From Perca fluviatilis (taxonomy: Eukaryota > Chordata > Actinopteri > Perciformes > Percidae), in NCBI RefSeq assembly GCF_010015445.1, contig NC_053126.1, forward strand, positions 20,791,669 to 20,855,668: DNA of 64,000 nucleotides, in the 5' to 3' direction. Below the pieces are notes generated by a model. That model searched no databases. It worked only from the letters and a program-made list of their open reading frames with translations, and had not been told where the DNA came from. This document shows, piece after piece, positions 1-11,936 of this stretch (position 1 is its first letter; the number at the start of each line of letters is the position of its first letter). The position numbers were made by a program, and so were the translations under genes.

Positions 1-147
1 TGTCTGTTATTTATGTGTGTAGCTGTGATGCAGGCATTTTTTTCCTTTTTACATGTAACATTCTTGCTGCCCTGCCAGCTTCACTGTCAATTACACACTA
101 TTCTCGCATTGACAGTCCTTCCTCCACAGCACTGTGGGGGAGGTTCT

Positions 148-545
148 GGCTAGTCCATACAACATTCCCGGATGGGAGAAAAACACGGTCTTATTGGCAA
201 GTCCTCGAACCAATCACAATCGAAGTGGGCGGCGCTAAGCGCCGGACAGAGCCCCGCTGCCACTGCAAAATAGCCCCGGGAAGGAACTTGTTTTGGTGGA
301 ACGCGTACGTTCAAAAGTTGTTTTAGTCGTGCAACAGAAAACTCAGATTGGACAGATAGTCTAGCAAGCTGTCTGGATTTACCTTGCAGAGATCTGAGGA
401 GCAGTTAACCATAGTCCTCATAAATCGACTGGAGTTTAGAATGCCAACACAATGAAAGTGTAAGGTAACAGACATCTGACTGAAAAGAATAACATAAGGC
501 AGAATCTCCGGTGGAAAAAGAGCAATCCCGGAAGTGGAAGATATA
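148..545 (+). repeat. Dispersed non-autonomous repeat, copy 1
   Basis: This block matches, in reverse complement, the block at 41189-41576 within the same window. Shared landmarks in order are CTAGTC near the start, a GGATG(G/A)GAG segment, a CAATCAC segment, GCGGCGCTAAGC, CAACAGAAAACTCAGA, CAGAGATCTGAGGAGCAGTT and GCAATCCCGGAAGTGGAAG at the end. The two copies are clearly related but have many substitutions and small indels, so both are old. It has no coding capacity; the open frame at 15-326 crossing it is chance. The size of about 400 bp suggests a MITE-type element. I could not define terminal repeats or a target duplication, so the superfamily stays open. Confidence 0.7.
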
Positions 546-2269
546 AACTAATTACACACATACGTACATGCCCCTTCAGAGGCTGATATTTCCCAAAAGA
601 CTTCATTGTCTTTCTTTAAATAATAACAAAAATCATTTACAATAAATGTTAGTTCCATTTTACCATTACTTTTCATTGTAAAAGGAATAACTACTTCAGT
701 GCTTTTAGGTTCTTTCATAATATAAAAAAACATCTAAAAACAAAAACAATGAAACTATCTATTTCACAGGCTAAGAGTAAAACCTTTTTCAAAATAAGGC
801 CATCCAAAACCAAGTTGACTGTTAAAACATATACCTAGTTTAGTAAGCACATAATATTGTGATGACAAAACAATCTCACCTCATCACCTCGTCTTCATGG
901 AGTTGATTCAGTTGTCATGAAATTGTAGATTCAAATTTCCATTGTTTTCTAAGCCAAACGTGATACTTTCAAATGATTTATGATATGATATATATGATAT
1001 GATCAAAAGCTCCAGAACAGTAGCTACAAAAAAGGTTTCCAAAGTCAACAATAAACTTTGAACCTCACACAAAATAGTCTTTTAAGCATTTCCCATGCTG
1101 GTAAAATCACTGAGGGTCAAGAATGTCTTGATGTCCAACAAATATATCCCACCAGTGAAATGATTGCAGCTTGAGGTTTAGCACCAGAGGTCTGATGTAG
1201 AACAATCAGACCCACTTATACACCCACCAGATCACACTCGACAGCTGCGTCAGAGACAGAGCGGAGAAGGAAGGTGAAATGCTGAGGACAGTAAGTCAAG
1301 AAGGTTGGCCTGAATGAGATGGAATGTGTCTATTATGTTCCCTTAATTGGCAAGGGTATGGACACAACCTTCTGCCAGAATAAAAGTACTTCCTAATGAT
1401 TCAAATAGTCATGACTCATTGTGAAGAGGAATCCCATTTGCCACTTGTACACTTACAAACACAGATGTACAAATGCCATCGACACAAATGGACACAGACA
1501 CACACACTCTCTTTGAAGCCTCACATGTCAAATATTAATTCTTGAAACTTTTACATAACAGGGTCTGTGGGGGATGTGGGACAGCCGGTGGTTTCCTGCA
1601 ACATGGAAAACACCTTTCCACACACCCACACCCACACCCACAAAAATATGGGGGAGGCAGTGACAGAGCTGCAGGCCTGTGGAGCTCCTCAGGGACTCTG
1701 ATACTGTTCAAACACAAAGACAGATGTAGAGGGACGGGAGGAGGGTTTGTCATTATCACTCTGCGCTGACAGAACAGCACTCAGCACAACTTTTTAACTC
1801 CCATTCAAGATGGAGAAATTGCATTTATGCTGGATGAGCTACAAACGCACTCCTACATGTTTAATTGCCACCCTTTGGGAATTCATACGAGGCATTTAGA
1901 GTACATTTGGAGCTAAGAGGGCTCATGTGTGACTGTGGAGAAAGTGAAAGGCAAGATAAACCACTGGAGGGAAAGTCAATAACATGAGCTCCCTTTTCAA
2001 AGCTTTTGCAGGCAGATGCTCGCCCCAGTCTTCAGACCAGAATCTAGTCACCACTGACACCACTCACACCAGCCGACTTACTATCCAGTCTAATCCTCAA
2101 AGCACTTCAAAGCAGAGGATGGCCTGCTCTACACTCGGTTTTCTATACATCTCATTTACACTGGTTTTGAAGCACAACACACTTAATCTTAAACATTCGT
2201 CTCATGTGATTTGGTTTCAAAAAGCTTTACTTATTTTGCTTTGATGTTTGATAAATTAGGGAAAAACAC
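546..2269. other. No recognisable gene or element
   Basis: AT-rich unique-looking sequence. The only local structure I see is a short CCCACA-type tract at about 1619-1642, which produces the artefactual open frames on both strands at 1535-1780. No splice-bounded frame or protein motif was recognised. Confidence 0.6.
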
Positions 2270-3300
2270 TATACAGGAGTCGGAAATATGTTTCGTGTGT
2301 GAGAGGATGAGGTTTACCCCTCCCCCTTACCTGTGCACGAGAGTGCGCACCAGCACACCTGGGGCTCATCCCCTTTGATTGGGAGCAGGTGGGAGCTCTA
2401 TTTAAGCCTGTGTGTAGACTCGTTCTTTTTCTGTCTTCTCCTGTTGGGTGTGGAGGCGTGTCGGGGCTGGCGTGCTGCACACTTTTTGCCGCTGCCCTAG
2501 GTTGTCCGCGGTGTGAGCCGACCCTGTCTTGGCTGGGGATGTCCCCGTGTGGGTAGATGCATAGCCTACCGGTGTTGCTGGCGTTGGGTGTCTCGGTAAG
2601 CTGCATGCCTCCCTGTTTCGACCCATTTGGGCGTTATCAAGATTTGACAGTCTTATTTGTTATAGTGTGGGCCGCTGCATGCGTGCGCGGAGTGGGTGCC
2701 TCCACTGGGGTCTGAGGGCGGCGTGTCCTGTATATTGGTAAGTTGCTGTGTCTGCCTGCTTGCTTTAAATTTATTGTGGTCCTGTTTTAATGGTGTGTTC
2801 ACAACACAGCTGGACCGGGCTGCAGCCTTATACATGCTGCTGTGGAGCTATCATGGTGCCACGACTAATTAAAGGGCCAGTACTCCCCGGCGCGTTTCTC
2901 CCCCACTGAAGCTGTTCTGGATACTGGAAAAACTGTTTTGGATTCCGGTAAAACTGTCGTGGATTCCAGTAACCCTGGTCTGAATACTAGTGCAAAAAGT
3001 GGTCTGGATATATTATATTAACTGTTGTACATATTGCATGTGGGTTTTTGTTCTTATTTTGTTTGTTTTGTTTGCTGTTTTGTCATTATGCATGATGGTT
3101 TATTGATTTGAATTGTGTTTTGTTGTTTTCTAATATTACTTATCCATTCATTTTTAATAGAACGTATTGCCTCTTTAAAAGAATATTAAATGAAATTGTA
3201 TATTTGTATAATTACTTTATTGTCTCTGACCCCTGATTTTGATGAACGAATCTGTGTGCTTTCAAGGTCTAGGGCCTATCCCAAGTGGCGTTGTCGGACA
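2270..3300 (+). mobile_element. LTR-like block (truncated LTR retrotransposon or solo LTR plus primer-site remnant)
   Basis: The composition changes abruptly to GC- and CpG-richer sequence. A TATA-like CTATTTAAGCC lies at about 2397, preceded by an E-box-rich stretch, which is a layout seen in fish Gypsy-type LTR promoters. Downstream come a T-rich region and an AT-rich stretch with polyadenylation-like AATATTAAATG (about 3182). The block ends ...CTATCCCA, followed by AG and TGGCGTTGTCGGACA (about 3287). That is the geometry of an LTR ending in CA, a 2-nt gap, and a tRNA primer-binding site beginning TGG. No gag or pol frame follows, and no second LTR was found. The 5' edge is uncertain. The alternative is an unrelated GC-rich repeat or an old promoter. 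Confidence 0.45.
2912..2995 (+). repeat. Four-unit 21-bp minisatellite
   Basis: Four diverged units begin at 2912, 2933, 2954 and 2975, exactly 21 bp apart. The consensus is roughly CTGTTTTGGATTCCGGTAAAA. The array lies inside the LTR-like block, where short tandem units are common. Confidence 0.75.
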
Positions 3301-3827
3301 TTTTTAGCTCCTCGAGTGTCATAGGCCACTCGCATTGCCACACATGCATAACACTAATAACCGAGTGAAGTCAAGTGAAGATGGCTTGTATCATGTTGGG
3401 CTAAATATAAACCTGTTTTCCCTGGAAATTACATTGTTGTATCATTTTCGAGGACTAGATATATACTTAAAAATGTTGGCTGGATGTAGAGTTACCCTGG
3501 AAACTTGTCTCAGCTTCTTACTATGAGCAAAGGGCTACCACAGTACATGAACCCATCTTCTGCAATAGTTAGAATAGTTTTAGTTATTCATATAAGAAGT
3601 TTCTGTTCTGTAGCTGTGTTTTTGTCTGAGCTTTTCTCACTGGTTTGGAATGTGTGGGTCTCAGCTGGAAAAAGGGGCTATTACTTACCTTCCTAAACCA
3701 ATCAGGATTTGGCAACATTTTAATTAAAATTGGATTATAGTTGTGGAGTGGTTTTCTTATGTTGCCTAGTCGCATAAAATCTTAAATTAAACCACACCCA
3801 CACTGTCCTAATAAAGCAGATTAGATT

Positions 3828-3829
<2 letters not shown>

Positions 3830-3892
<63 letters not shown>
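3830..3892. repeat. (CA)n microsatellite
   Basis: Uninterrupted CA dinucleotide run of about 31 units. Confidence 0.97.
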
Positions 3893-3894
<2 letters not shown>

Positions 3895-3944
3895 GTGAAT
3901 TCATAGATCTATTAAAGAGAGGGACTAAGACAGTTTTTATTGCT

Positions 3945-4790
3945 ACCAGTAATTCCTCAAATAAAAACTGGTAGTCAATTAAAGGCCGGGCCTCTGATAG
4001 TGGCTGGAGGCGTGGTCAACACTGACAATTAAGGCCAGGGAAAAATGAGTGTGGTTAAACTCCTAAGTGCCTTTCATATAATATTAAGTAAAAATTAAAT
4101 TCAAGTTCATCGTAATGTACATTTCTACCAATGTAATTTAACAGATTCAACAATATATTCATGCTTTTTTCCACACTTTGTTTTTCTGGATCATGGTACT
4201 CATGTAAAGTATTATTGTTCTACCGGTATGTCAATGCGGCTGTATGTGTTACGAAAGTGTAGTTTGTAGTAACGTACAGGTGCCAATAGATGGCAGTAGC
4301 TATATTGGATGTAACACAGGTTGTATTTAGTGCTAGCAGAGAATGACGGGCTCTGGTGCTAGTGACGGACTCTTCAACAACTTATCGAAAACGAAAAGAG
4401 TTTTAAAGTATGCAGAGTAAAACTCAGAAGAAAAAGCTGCGAGACATTTCGACATTGATCCCAGGAAAATTGTAATCTACCAGCAATAAGTACTATGTTA
4501 CTACAATTCTGTATTTGAAATAAATACCCGGTACATTTACAGGGTTCAAACTGACACAATGGTGGTGTTTGATTAAGCCATCAGGCAAGTGCTATTTAAA
4601 TAAACTCCTGGTGTACTTACAAACTGTCTAATGCCTCGTTTTATGAGTACAGAACCTATTTGTACTAATGTAGAAGTTTGGTACTATTCTGGGCAAAATT
4701 AGTGGGGTAACGAGATACACCTTTGGTTCCATTAGCGCCTGCACTAAGCCATTCGGCTGATAGCGCTAACTCAACCAATGTTAGACCAAG
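3945..4790. repeat. Probable degenerate DNA-transposon-like repeat
   Basis: The block starts with CCTCAAATAAAAACTGGTAG and GGCCGGGCCTCTGATAG, wording that I associate with a common teleost repeat. Variants of AAATAAA followed by a CCGG- or CTGG-containing word recur at about 3958, 4519 and 4600. Taxon-typical phrases such as TACCGGTA and TGGCAGTAGC sit between them. I found no clean terminal inverted repeat or target duplication, and no transposase frame. The ORF at 4374-4559 carries no motif. Confidence 0.3.
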
Positions 4791-6819
4791 GGTAAAAAAG
4801 GCAGGCCGAGGACTATGGCTGCAGCTGTTTACATGCCTGCAATATTAACCGATCTATAGTCGTTTTGTCTGACAAACAGGTCATCCACCTATTCCATCCT
4901 TGTGGATTGATTGAAAGGAAACATATGGAAGCGTGACCATAGCACGGCCACCTGTGTAAAAGAAAGCACTTTATGCGCAAGCCATCTGACTGGAACACAG
5001 CACATATGTCCGTGTTTAAACGTTCAATAAGTCCTCTGCATATCCTTGCATATTTATTTTCTAATGGAATATTTTAAACAGTTCCTCAGTGCAAATATTC
5101 TCAGTGGTGGTCTTTGTTTAACTTGAAATCACTTGACTAAATTACACAATGCCATCTGTCTGCCCTGAACAAACACATATTCTGATGTGATCAGCCATTC
5201 ACTGCACATAGACCTATCAAAATAAAAAAATATTTTTCGAATGAAGAGCTTCTGTGGCCTGTGAGAAATGGAAGGGAGCCAGATTAGTCCACCCCCCCAA
5301 CAACATATTTTTTTTTTTTTTTTTTTAATTTTTTTTTATTTTTTTTTTTTTTTTTTTAAAAAAACAAAAAAAAAATTTTTTAAATTTACATTTTTCAAAA
5401 ATTTTTCCACAGAAATGTAAGGAGGGTGAATTGGGAGAAAAAAGGAGGATGAAGGAGAAATAGACTGATGTTCTGCTCTGGTTATGCCTCATTGAATCAA
5501 AAATCAAGCCTAAATCATGGATAAATTACATAAATTACTTGATTCTGGATCTTTAACAATTCATTCTCTGTCCATTTGTATATAGATTTAGTCAGCTGTG
5601 TAGTATGATTGATATCCTGCACTGCAGCAGTGAAGGAACCCTTGTAAAGTAACAGACTGGGCATACATGTGTGCTGTGCAGTAGATTTGACATCTGGTAA
5701 GAAAAAAATCCAGCTAACGCAACACAGTGCCATGGTTTGGGTATTCGCGCTGGCTAACATGATGGCCACTGACCTGACAGTAGATGAAAGCCTTGGGGCG
5801 GGAGTCAAGTAAACACCCCCGCTCGCCCTCATTATGTAGAGCTGTCAGGGTAGACCTCAGCTCACTTATACAGTACTGCAGAGGAAGCAGGGAGTAAACT
5901 ATTTCTCCTCAGCCCTGACCCCAGAAAGACATACGAGATATAATGTTTAATCTTCCAGCCTCCTCACCCTTTCCTCATTTCACCACGGACAGCCTAATTA
6001 ATTTAATTTGATTTCATTAAAAATGTTCACCCACAAGTCCAGGGAGCTTATACATTGCAATGTTCAAATAAAAGCTTTCAGCAAAATGCCAAACCCCATT
6101 CTCCAAGAGGCTGATGTTCTTCTGAAAAATGTAAAGATACAATATCTAATGTAGCTTTGATTAGGGGGCTAATTAAATCATAAGAGGGTACAATGCCAAC
6201 ATTTCCACCAAAAAATTTGATGGAAAAATAGATCCAATTAAAATAACATAGGCCTCTTGGTGATTATAAATTAGAATGTATAAACAGTGAAAATAAATTA
6301 ATTAAAATACTTTCAACACTACCATTATGATTTATTTGACTGGCAAAAAAAAATTCCTGATGCCGGAGCTATAACAACTGTCTGAATTTGAAAACTTTTC
6401 TTATTTTTACCAACTGGTGATTGAAAGATGTTTCTTTTCTCAAAAGTGAATGAATACATTCTAGTTATAATTGTGAGGTGTGTTTGAAAGCTCTAGACAA
6501 AGCTACTATGTGGACCGTTGAACAAAGTTTTAGATTATGTTTAAATCACTTGTTTCTTTCATGACTATAGCACATATATAAACTATGTATTACAGACAAA
6601 ATGGTCACCAACTGTCGTCTCTTGTTATTGTCATGGTCACAGATTGTCATTAGACATAATTTTCCATTGTTCGCCAAGCTTCAACGGGTGACCATGGACA
6701 CATAGTTGAGTTCATTGGGGTTCAGGTAAGGCTTAGTGATCAAGGGGATTCAGCTCATGTTGTAGCATGTTAGTAACTAGTACAGCTATGGCTTAAAAGG
6801 TAATTAAATCCTCTATAAC
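4791..6819. other. No recognisable gene; contains an A/T homopolymer block
   Basis: Apart from the homopolymer block described separately, this is AT-rich non-coding sequence. The 105-codon minus frame at 5515-5832 has no recognisable motif and is probably chance. Confidence 0.55.
5309..5398. repeat. Alternating T-run/A-run low-complexity block
   Basis: Long T homopolymers switch to A homopolymers, with isolated A, C or T interruptions. A similar larger block lies at 24061-24195. Such T-to-A switching homopolymers can be real or a product of poor base-calling or consensus. Confidence 0.85.
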
Positions 6820-7700
6820 TAGGGATGCAGCGATTAACCAATTTCACTATTAACCACGCGTTAAAATATCACGGTTAATAATTTGTAAAAGCTCCGCTAC
6901 ACCGTGTGTTAACTGATTGCACATTATGTGTAGCAGTGTGTGCTGTTTTTATTTTACCTCCTTACAACATAAACGCTTGCGTGCGTTACACACATGAAAA
7001 CAGACGGCGGTCACCGCGAGTATTGACTGTCAGAGTGATGTACAACGGCGTCCTGTGGTGGGATAACTTACTGCTGCATTTCTTTTAGCGTTACATCAAG
7101 AAAGCAAACAGGACAACGCAGAGCCAGCCCCTGACCTCAGGACAGCTGCAGCTTCAATGGGGAATTCAACCCAAGTTGCTAAGCTTGCTAGCGACTTTTT
7201 TGTTTAACGTTGTTGTTAAGTGTTTGTTACCACTTAACGTTGCTTACTTACTTCTCTTCATCCCCTATGGGACACAAAGCTGCAAAGAGATCTCTCCATC
7301 ACATGTGACAGGTACATATTGTCTAGCAGCTCCTCCAACGTTTAGACACACCAGCTAGCAGGGCCGTTTCTAGCCCAAAAAGGGGCAACTTCTTCTTAAG
7401 AAGCACAGCACTGTCTTTGTTTGTGGTGTGACTGATTCACCTCTAGTTTCTAATCTTTTCAGATTAATTTAAATAAAAAGGTTGATATTTGACCATATAA
7501 TCATTTTCAAAACATTTTAAACTTTTACTGTGTTATTTCTGTTTCAAAAGGCAGCAATAAACAACACATCTTGTGTGTTCATGTGATTTCATACATTAGT
7601 AGTGCATTAATTAATGCATAATAATCGTGATTATCGTGAAACCGTGATTATTCTTCAAACTATAATCGTACCAACAAAATCTATAATTGTTGCACCCCTA
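6820..7700. mobile_element. Non-autonomous hAT element
   Basis: Terminal repeats TAGGGATGCAGCGATT at the left and ...AATTGTTGCACCCCTA at the right are imperfect inverted copies. Both ends continue into the ATTAACC and ATAATCG words typical of this fish hAT group. The flanking 8-mers TCTATAAC and CCTATACC agree at 6 of 8 positions, consistent with an aged 8-bp target duplication. At 881 bp, with no long frame, it is a deletion derivative. CG-rich internal sequence (about 6955-7050) probably derives from the 5' leader of the parent element. Confidence 0.75.
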
Positions 7701-9157
7701 CCTATACCTGACCACAACTGACTGATAAATCAAGGTAAATTAGATACAACATTAGCACTGCAGCTAATAATTATTTCCACTTCCATCACAATCTAGAGCC
7801 CAAGATGACTTCATACTTTATGTTGCTTTTTCCCTTGAAAAATAGTGCTACATGTAAAAGTATTCAGTTTCCTACCACAAAAGTAAAAGAAATGCAGCAA
7901 ATGTCCACAATTGAGAGGTTAAAACTGGTGAATTTTTCTCATTTTTGCTTGAAAAATTTAAAACAAGACATTTGTTAAATTGTTACCAATTAACTTTTAG
8001 ATAATTAACTAATTGGTTATTATGCTAACTGTTTCAAGACATAGATGACATTATGTAGAACTTGCAAGATAAAGTACCACATTTACAGGCAGAGAATAGA
8101 GAATCCAAGAACCCATTGCACACAACACGATTTGCATGAGATGATTTTCACCAATATTTATAGAGTAAAGCCTCATTCTTTTGTAATTTCAATATGTAGA
8201 CAAACAAAACAACAAAAAATCTAATTTGCATCCCAAAAAGAAAGCATCTTCCCTCTCAAGTGTCTGCCTCCATGACAAGCCTTCTTCAAAGTGGCAGGCA
8301 TGAAGGAACTACAGTAAATCTTCTCTAAATGCACAATTTCTCTCCCTGTGAAAGAATTGAAAGGTTGACACCCACTGAGAAGACACTCGATGCCCATTCA
8401 TTTTCAAAGAGTATTTTTCAGTCACACACTGGCAGGATATAGTTTTACAGCGGACCGCCTGTTGATTCTAAAAGATGGTTTAATTTTCTTGCTGTGTCAA
8501 GATGCAGGTAGGAACGGTTACTAACTAATTAGCTATGCCTTTATAGATTTCTGTTTTTAGGAGAAAGAAATGTCACAGGAGTAGCTGGAAAGTGTTTCTG
8601 AGTTTTAGATTAGACTTTGCAAAGTTGGGACAGGATCTGTTCGCCTACTGTACATTAACTTGCAGACAGTCACTATCAGTCTCATCGTATCATATCTCTT
8701 TTTTTCCGGTGATTTGCGAGGCACCCCCATGGATTTGCTCACATGGCAGCATTCAGCAGCTCATCCATTTAGTGAAAGTTCAATTTCATTCTAGTGTATT
8801 ACCACGTTTGAGTTTCCCTTGTGGACTGCATTTTCATTAGATCTATGGAGTTTTATGCTGATTGGTATAGTACATGAAATGTATTAACCATGGATCATCT
8901 CCCTGCTTCAGATTTATAGGGACTTGGACTCGGGGCAGGGCAAATATATTGTACAGTATACAACTGTCTGGCTTTATCTTTGGCAGTAAATTATTGGGGG
9001 GGCGTCCATAGGAAGTGGGGGTTGTATTGTGACTGAAACTGCATGTGTGAGTGCTGGTGTATCACGGCATTAACTGCTTTTGTCCTAGTAATCAATGGTA
9101 TAGTCTTGGCCTTTAACCACAGCTCTGTGCCTGATCGTGCTTTTTCAATGTTTATTA
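7701..9157. other. No recognisable gene or element
   Basis: AT-rich unique-looking sequence. The open frames at 8592-8840 and 8991-9227 show no conserved motif. Confidence 0.55.
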
Positions 9158-9212
9158 ACTGGGCAGCACTGTGGTTTAGTGGTTGTAGAGTCACAGGTTC
9201 CAGGTTTTTCCT
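9158..9212 (+). repeat. tRNA-like (SINE-type) fragment
   Basis: GGGCAGCACTGTGGTTTAGTGG resembles the ubiquitous fish 'GGGCGGCACGGTGG' tRNA-like repeat. TGGTTTAGTGG fits a pol III box A, and CAGGTTCCAGG further on is a poor box B. The spacing is too short for an intact tRNA-like promoter, so this is a deleted fragment at best. Confidence 0.35.
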
Positions 9213-9306
9213 CCATTTTTGCTTCACTTTTACGAGTACCTTCCCTGTTCACTTTGTATAATTATGTTTCTCAAAGAGGACTTTCATGTTTAAAATATGA
9301 CTTTAA

Positions 9307-9826
9307 ACCTACATTGTGTAATTTTTTGAGGTGATTCAGAGCAAATATGGGCTCATTCATGTGTAATTACTTCCACCAACTAATCAAGGTATTATTGTAA
9401 GTGTAGAATCTGCCATTTAGAATCATTCAGAATACATATGAGCGAGTCGCTCAAATGACGGCCGACATGTTGCACCTCCATCTTTAAAATACATTAGCCA
9501 AAGAGCGACATACCTCCGCATTTCGCCCTTTTACACTCAGTGGCACTCCGCACCGTGACGAATGCCAGGGGGAGATTACTCGCCAGGGAAGCAAAAAAGA
9601 GAATTAAAACGACAACGCTACAGGCAAACCAACAAGACTAAAGTTAATATTGGAGTGGCTAGAACAGCTGTGTGTAAACAATGGAGATACTAAGAGCTAA
9701 TTTCGGGTTTGACCCACCGTAGGACTTACAACGCGATGGTAATGGGAGGGGCTAGAAAGTAATATTCATTTGGTTGTGATATACAATTTCACCGCTAGAT
9801 AGGAGAAATTCTTACACAATTTAGCT
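9307..9826. mobile_element. TTAA-flanked MITE
   Basis: The element is bounded by TTAA on both sides (9303-9306 and 9827-9830). It ends in inverted repeats ACCTACATTGTGTAA (left) and AGCTAAATTGTGTAA (right, read inward), 13 of 15 identical. TTAA duplication is the hallmark of piggyBac and Kolobok transposons, so one of these probably mobilised it. It is 520 bp with no coding capacity. The ends are clear, but the superfamily is inferred from the target site alone. Confidence 0.72.
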
Positions 9827-9865
9827 TTAAGGTGTATTTTGTTAGATTTGTTTGTTGTGTGGGTC

Positions 9866-9901
9866 CATCATAAAAAAAATATTGCAATCGGTGCATCTCT
9901 A
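9866..9901 (-). repeat. hAT terminal fragment
   Basis: Read on the minus strand the end is TAGAGATGCACCGATTGCAA, a sequence I associate with a fish hAT terminus. The partner end was not found, so it appears truncated by, or adjacent to, the preceding MITE. Confidence 0.42.
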
Positions 9902-10750
9902 ATTCATTCATTCACTCATCATTTGTTAACATGCTATTGTATGTTGTCCTTGTTTCCTTTTGCTACAGTTTTTATGTTTCTTTGTTATGTTGTACTGTAT
10001 AATCCATTGTGTTGCCATTTTGGCCTCCTCTCAAGAGACTATCCTGATAAAAATAAAGGGTAAATAATAAAAATAAAATGCATGGAAAGGGCAATTTATG
10101 ATGATCAACTGTTCTGACCTGTAAATAACTTCCTTACTGATTCAAGGCCATTAATTTTTTTTTTACAATGTTATTCTGTCATCCACCCAATTAATGCAGG
10201 GAAAGGCTCCAGTCCTCCCATAAGTAAGTACCTGTGTATAAATAAGTAGGTATAAAAAATATATATTCATTGGAGTCAACTTTCTCCACAAACTGTAGAA
10301 TACTCCTGCAATGCATTCATGTACTACGTCTCTGTGAAAGATTTACTCAGTCCATATCAACCGACAGGTACTTAGTGTTCACAGGATTACAAGTTGTAAA
10401 CACAAAATCAGCTTGGGAGTTATCTATAGAGGCTTGTATCCAGACTTAAGATAAATGGGAGCAGTGGGATTTATCAGCAAAACTGTGTGAGTTGACAGTG
10501 ACTTGCTGTGGTGAGCTGAGCAGCTCCACGTTCAAGACAGAGTTTCTCTAAAAAGAACATAACATAACATGTTACATTAGCAATTTTTGATAAAACTTAA
10601 ATTTATAACATACCTCAACTGGAACTACATATTCATTAATGTCTTAGGCCTCATTTAAAATATACACTGAAGCACTTAAAAGGAGAAGCTGGCATTAGTC
10701 TTTTATACATACCTGAAAAGGGCTGAAAAAGGTGACACATCATCTCCACC

Positions 10751-10753
<3 letters not shown>
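9902..10753. other. No recognisable gene
   Basis: Includes an A-rich run of AATAAA-type words at about 10050-10078 that could be an old retroposon tail, but I see no matching body upstream. The rest is unannotatable AT-rich sequence. Confidence 0.45.
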
Positions 10754-10803
<50 letters not shown>

Positions 10804-10804
10804 T
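10754..10804. repeat. Compound (TA)n(CA)n microsatellite
   Basis: A TA run from about 10754 to 10788 passes directly into a CA run ending near 10804. Confidence 0.95.
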
Positions 10805-10849
10805 ACTGTATATATGATAGTTGATCTAAAAAAATAAAAAAGGAGCCCA

Positions 10850-11399
10850 AAACGACAGCCGGCTTGTTTATTGCTAAGGCCACAGGGTCAAAATTAAATG
10901 ATTTATTAAAAATGTAATAACAATAACTTATAACAATAACTTATTTCACCAGTAAATTCCTGTTAAACGACAAAAACAACCACTGGATGGGAAAAGGGTA
11001 TTTTACCACAACTTTAAATGCAGCACAAGGCTGGCGAGGCGAATTTCAAGTGAACGCAACATATGTGTTGTTTTTCAGACAATGGCAGCTATAGACTGTT
11101 GTTGGAATCCTCTCCAGTGAAATACAGACACACTTTTACACCGTTTAGCTGTCAGCATTTTAACCGTGTTTACTCCAGCTGCTAGCTAACGGTAGGCTAA
11201 CGTTACCTGCTGCCAACTGTAGTGTTAACTAGCGTACCGTGCGGTGATGTTTCAGTTCCCTCTTAGGGTCCGTTTTCGGAATATCAGAGAGAAGCGCAGG
11301 CATTTAAGTAGCACCGAAATAAGGCACCGAAATCCGCGTTGCTATTTGGTCCAGTAGATAACGGTTGTTAAGGCACCGGTGCCTCTTGGACACCCCCTG
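10850..11399 (-). mobile_element. Probable truncated hAT-like element, one end visible
   Basis: The right border, read on the minus strand, begins CAGGGGGTGTCCAAGAGGCA, a hAT-style terminus, followed by a GCACCGGTGCC palindrome. The interior contains GCTAGCTAACG/TAACGTTACC words and is more CpG-rich than the flanks. The matching left terminus was not found, so the left boundary is approximate. Confidence 0.35.
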
Positions 11400-11749
11400 T
11401 ATGTTTATATTGTCAGAAATTATACAATACAGTACATCAGGCTCTGCCTACACAGAAAATTGTTAAGATCAATTTATTGTTGGTTTTGTTCGTTTGTCAT
11501 CCAGGCTCATCCTCAAAACCAAATTAAACATGTAAAGGTCACTTAATGATCTAATGAACAGATGCTTCAACTCTAGCTACAGTATATAAGGACATTTGGA
11601 TATTCCCTCTAAAGGATTTTGAATATATTCAAATATCTATTTTTGCGCATTATGTCTACAAGAGGGCAAACCAATTCAACGGGAGACATAACTACTATAT
11701 CTTTCAACATAAACCTGTATTTTAAAAGATCTACATTCCTAAACAGTAC
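11400..11749. other. AT-rich sequence of uncertain origin
   Basis: Contains GAATATATTCAAATATC words resembling those at 12000-12070, so it may belong to the same decayed DNA element as the SANT-like relic. No inverted termini could be paired. Confidence 0.35.
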
Positions 11750-11861
11750 TAAATAAACAAATAAAAAAGTCTCTTGCCGTTCCTTGAATTTGTCTGACAA
11801 TTATGCCGTCGGCTCTTACTGACAGAAGTTCCTGAGTCTTGTGGTCTCTCCACTTAGACAT
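11750..11861 (-). pseudogene. Myb/SANT-like DNA-binding domain relic of a transposon
   Basis: From an ATG at 11861 the minus strand reads MSKWRDHKTQELLSVRAD, then GIIVRQIQGTARD, and runs into low-quality sequence and a stop about 41 codons from the start. The W followed by an ET/TQ-LL spacing, then a hydrophobic helix with RQI-x-GT, matches the first two helices of MADF/Myb-SANT-like domains. Fish transposons of the Harbinger and hAT types, and genes derived from them, carry such domains. The third helix is missing. The flank at 11937-12082, read on the minus strand from GGGGTGTCAATGACTATTCC, looks like the 5' end of the same element. I infer a captured or element-encoded SANT exon, now dead. 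Confidence 0.42.
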
Positions 11862-11936
11862 TTTGTGTTGTCTTTGTGTAAATCACTCCTCTTCTTTATC
11901 CTCGGATGTTTGTTTCCTTCCGGTTTCGCCGCATGA

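Noticed and set aside
15..326. 103-codon plus-strand frame
   Set aside because: It runs into the dispersed repeat at 148-545 and has no motif; the second copy of that repeat does not keep the frame open.
1535..1780. Overlapping Cys/Pro- and His-rich frames on both strands
   Set aside because: They are produced by the short CCCACA-type tract; no conserved domain.
2256..2626. 116-codon minus-strand frame in GC-rich DNA
   Set aside because: Composition-driven; the block reads better as an LTR-like promoter region on the plus strand.
3830..3892. CRISPR-like or satellite array
   Set aside because: Simple dinucleotide repeat; no spaced repeats of CRISPR type occur anywhere in the window, as expected for vertebrate DNA.
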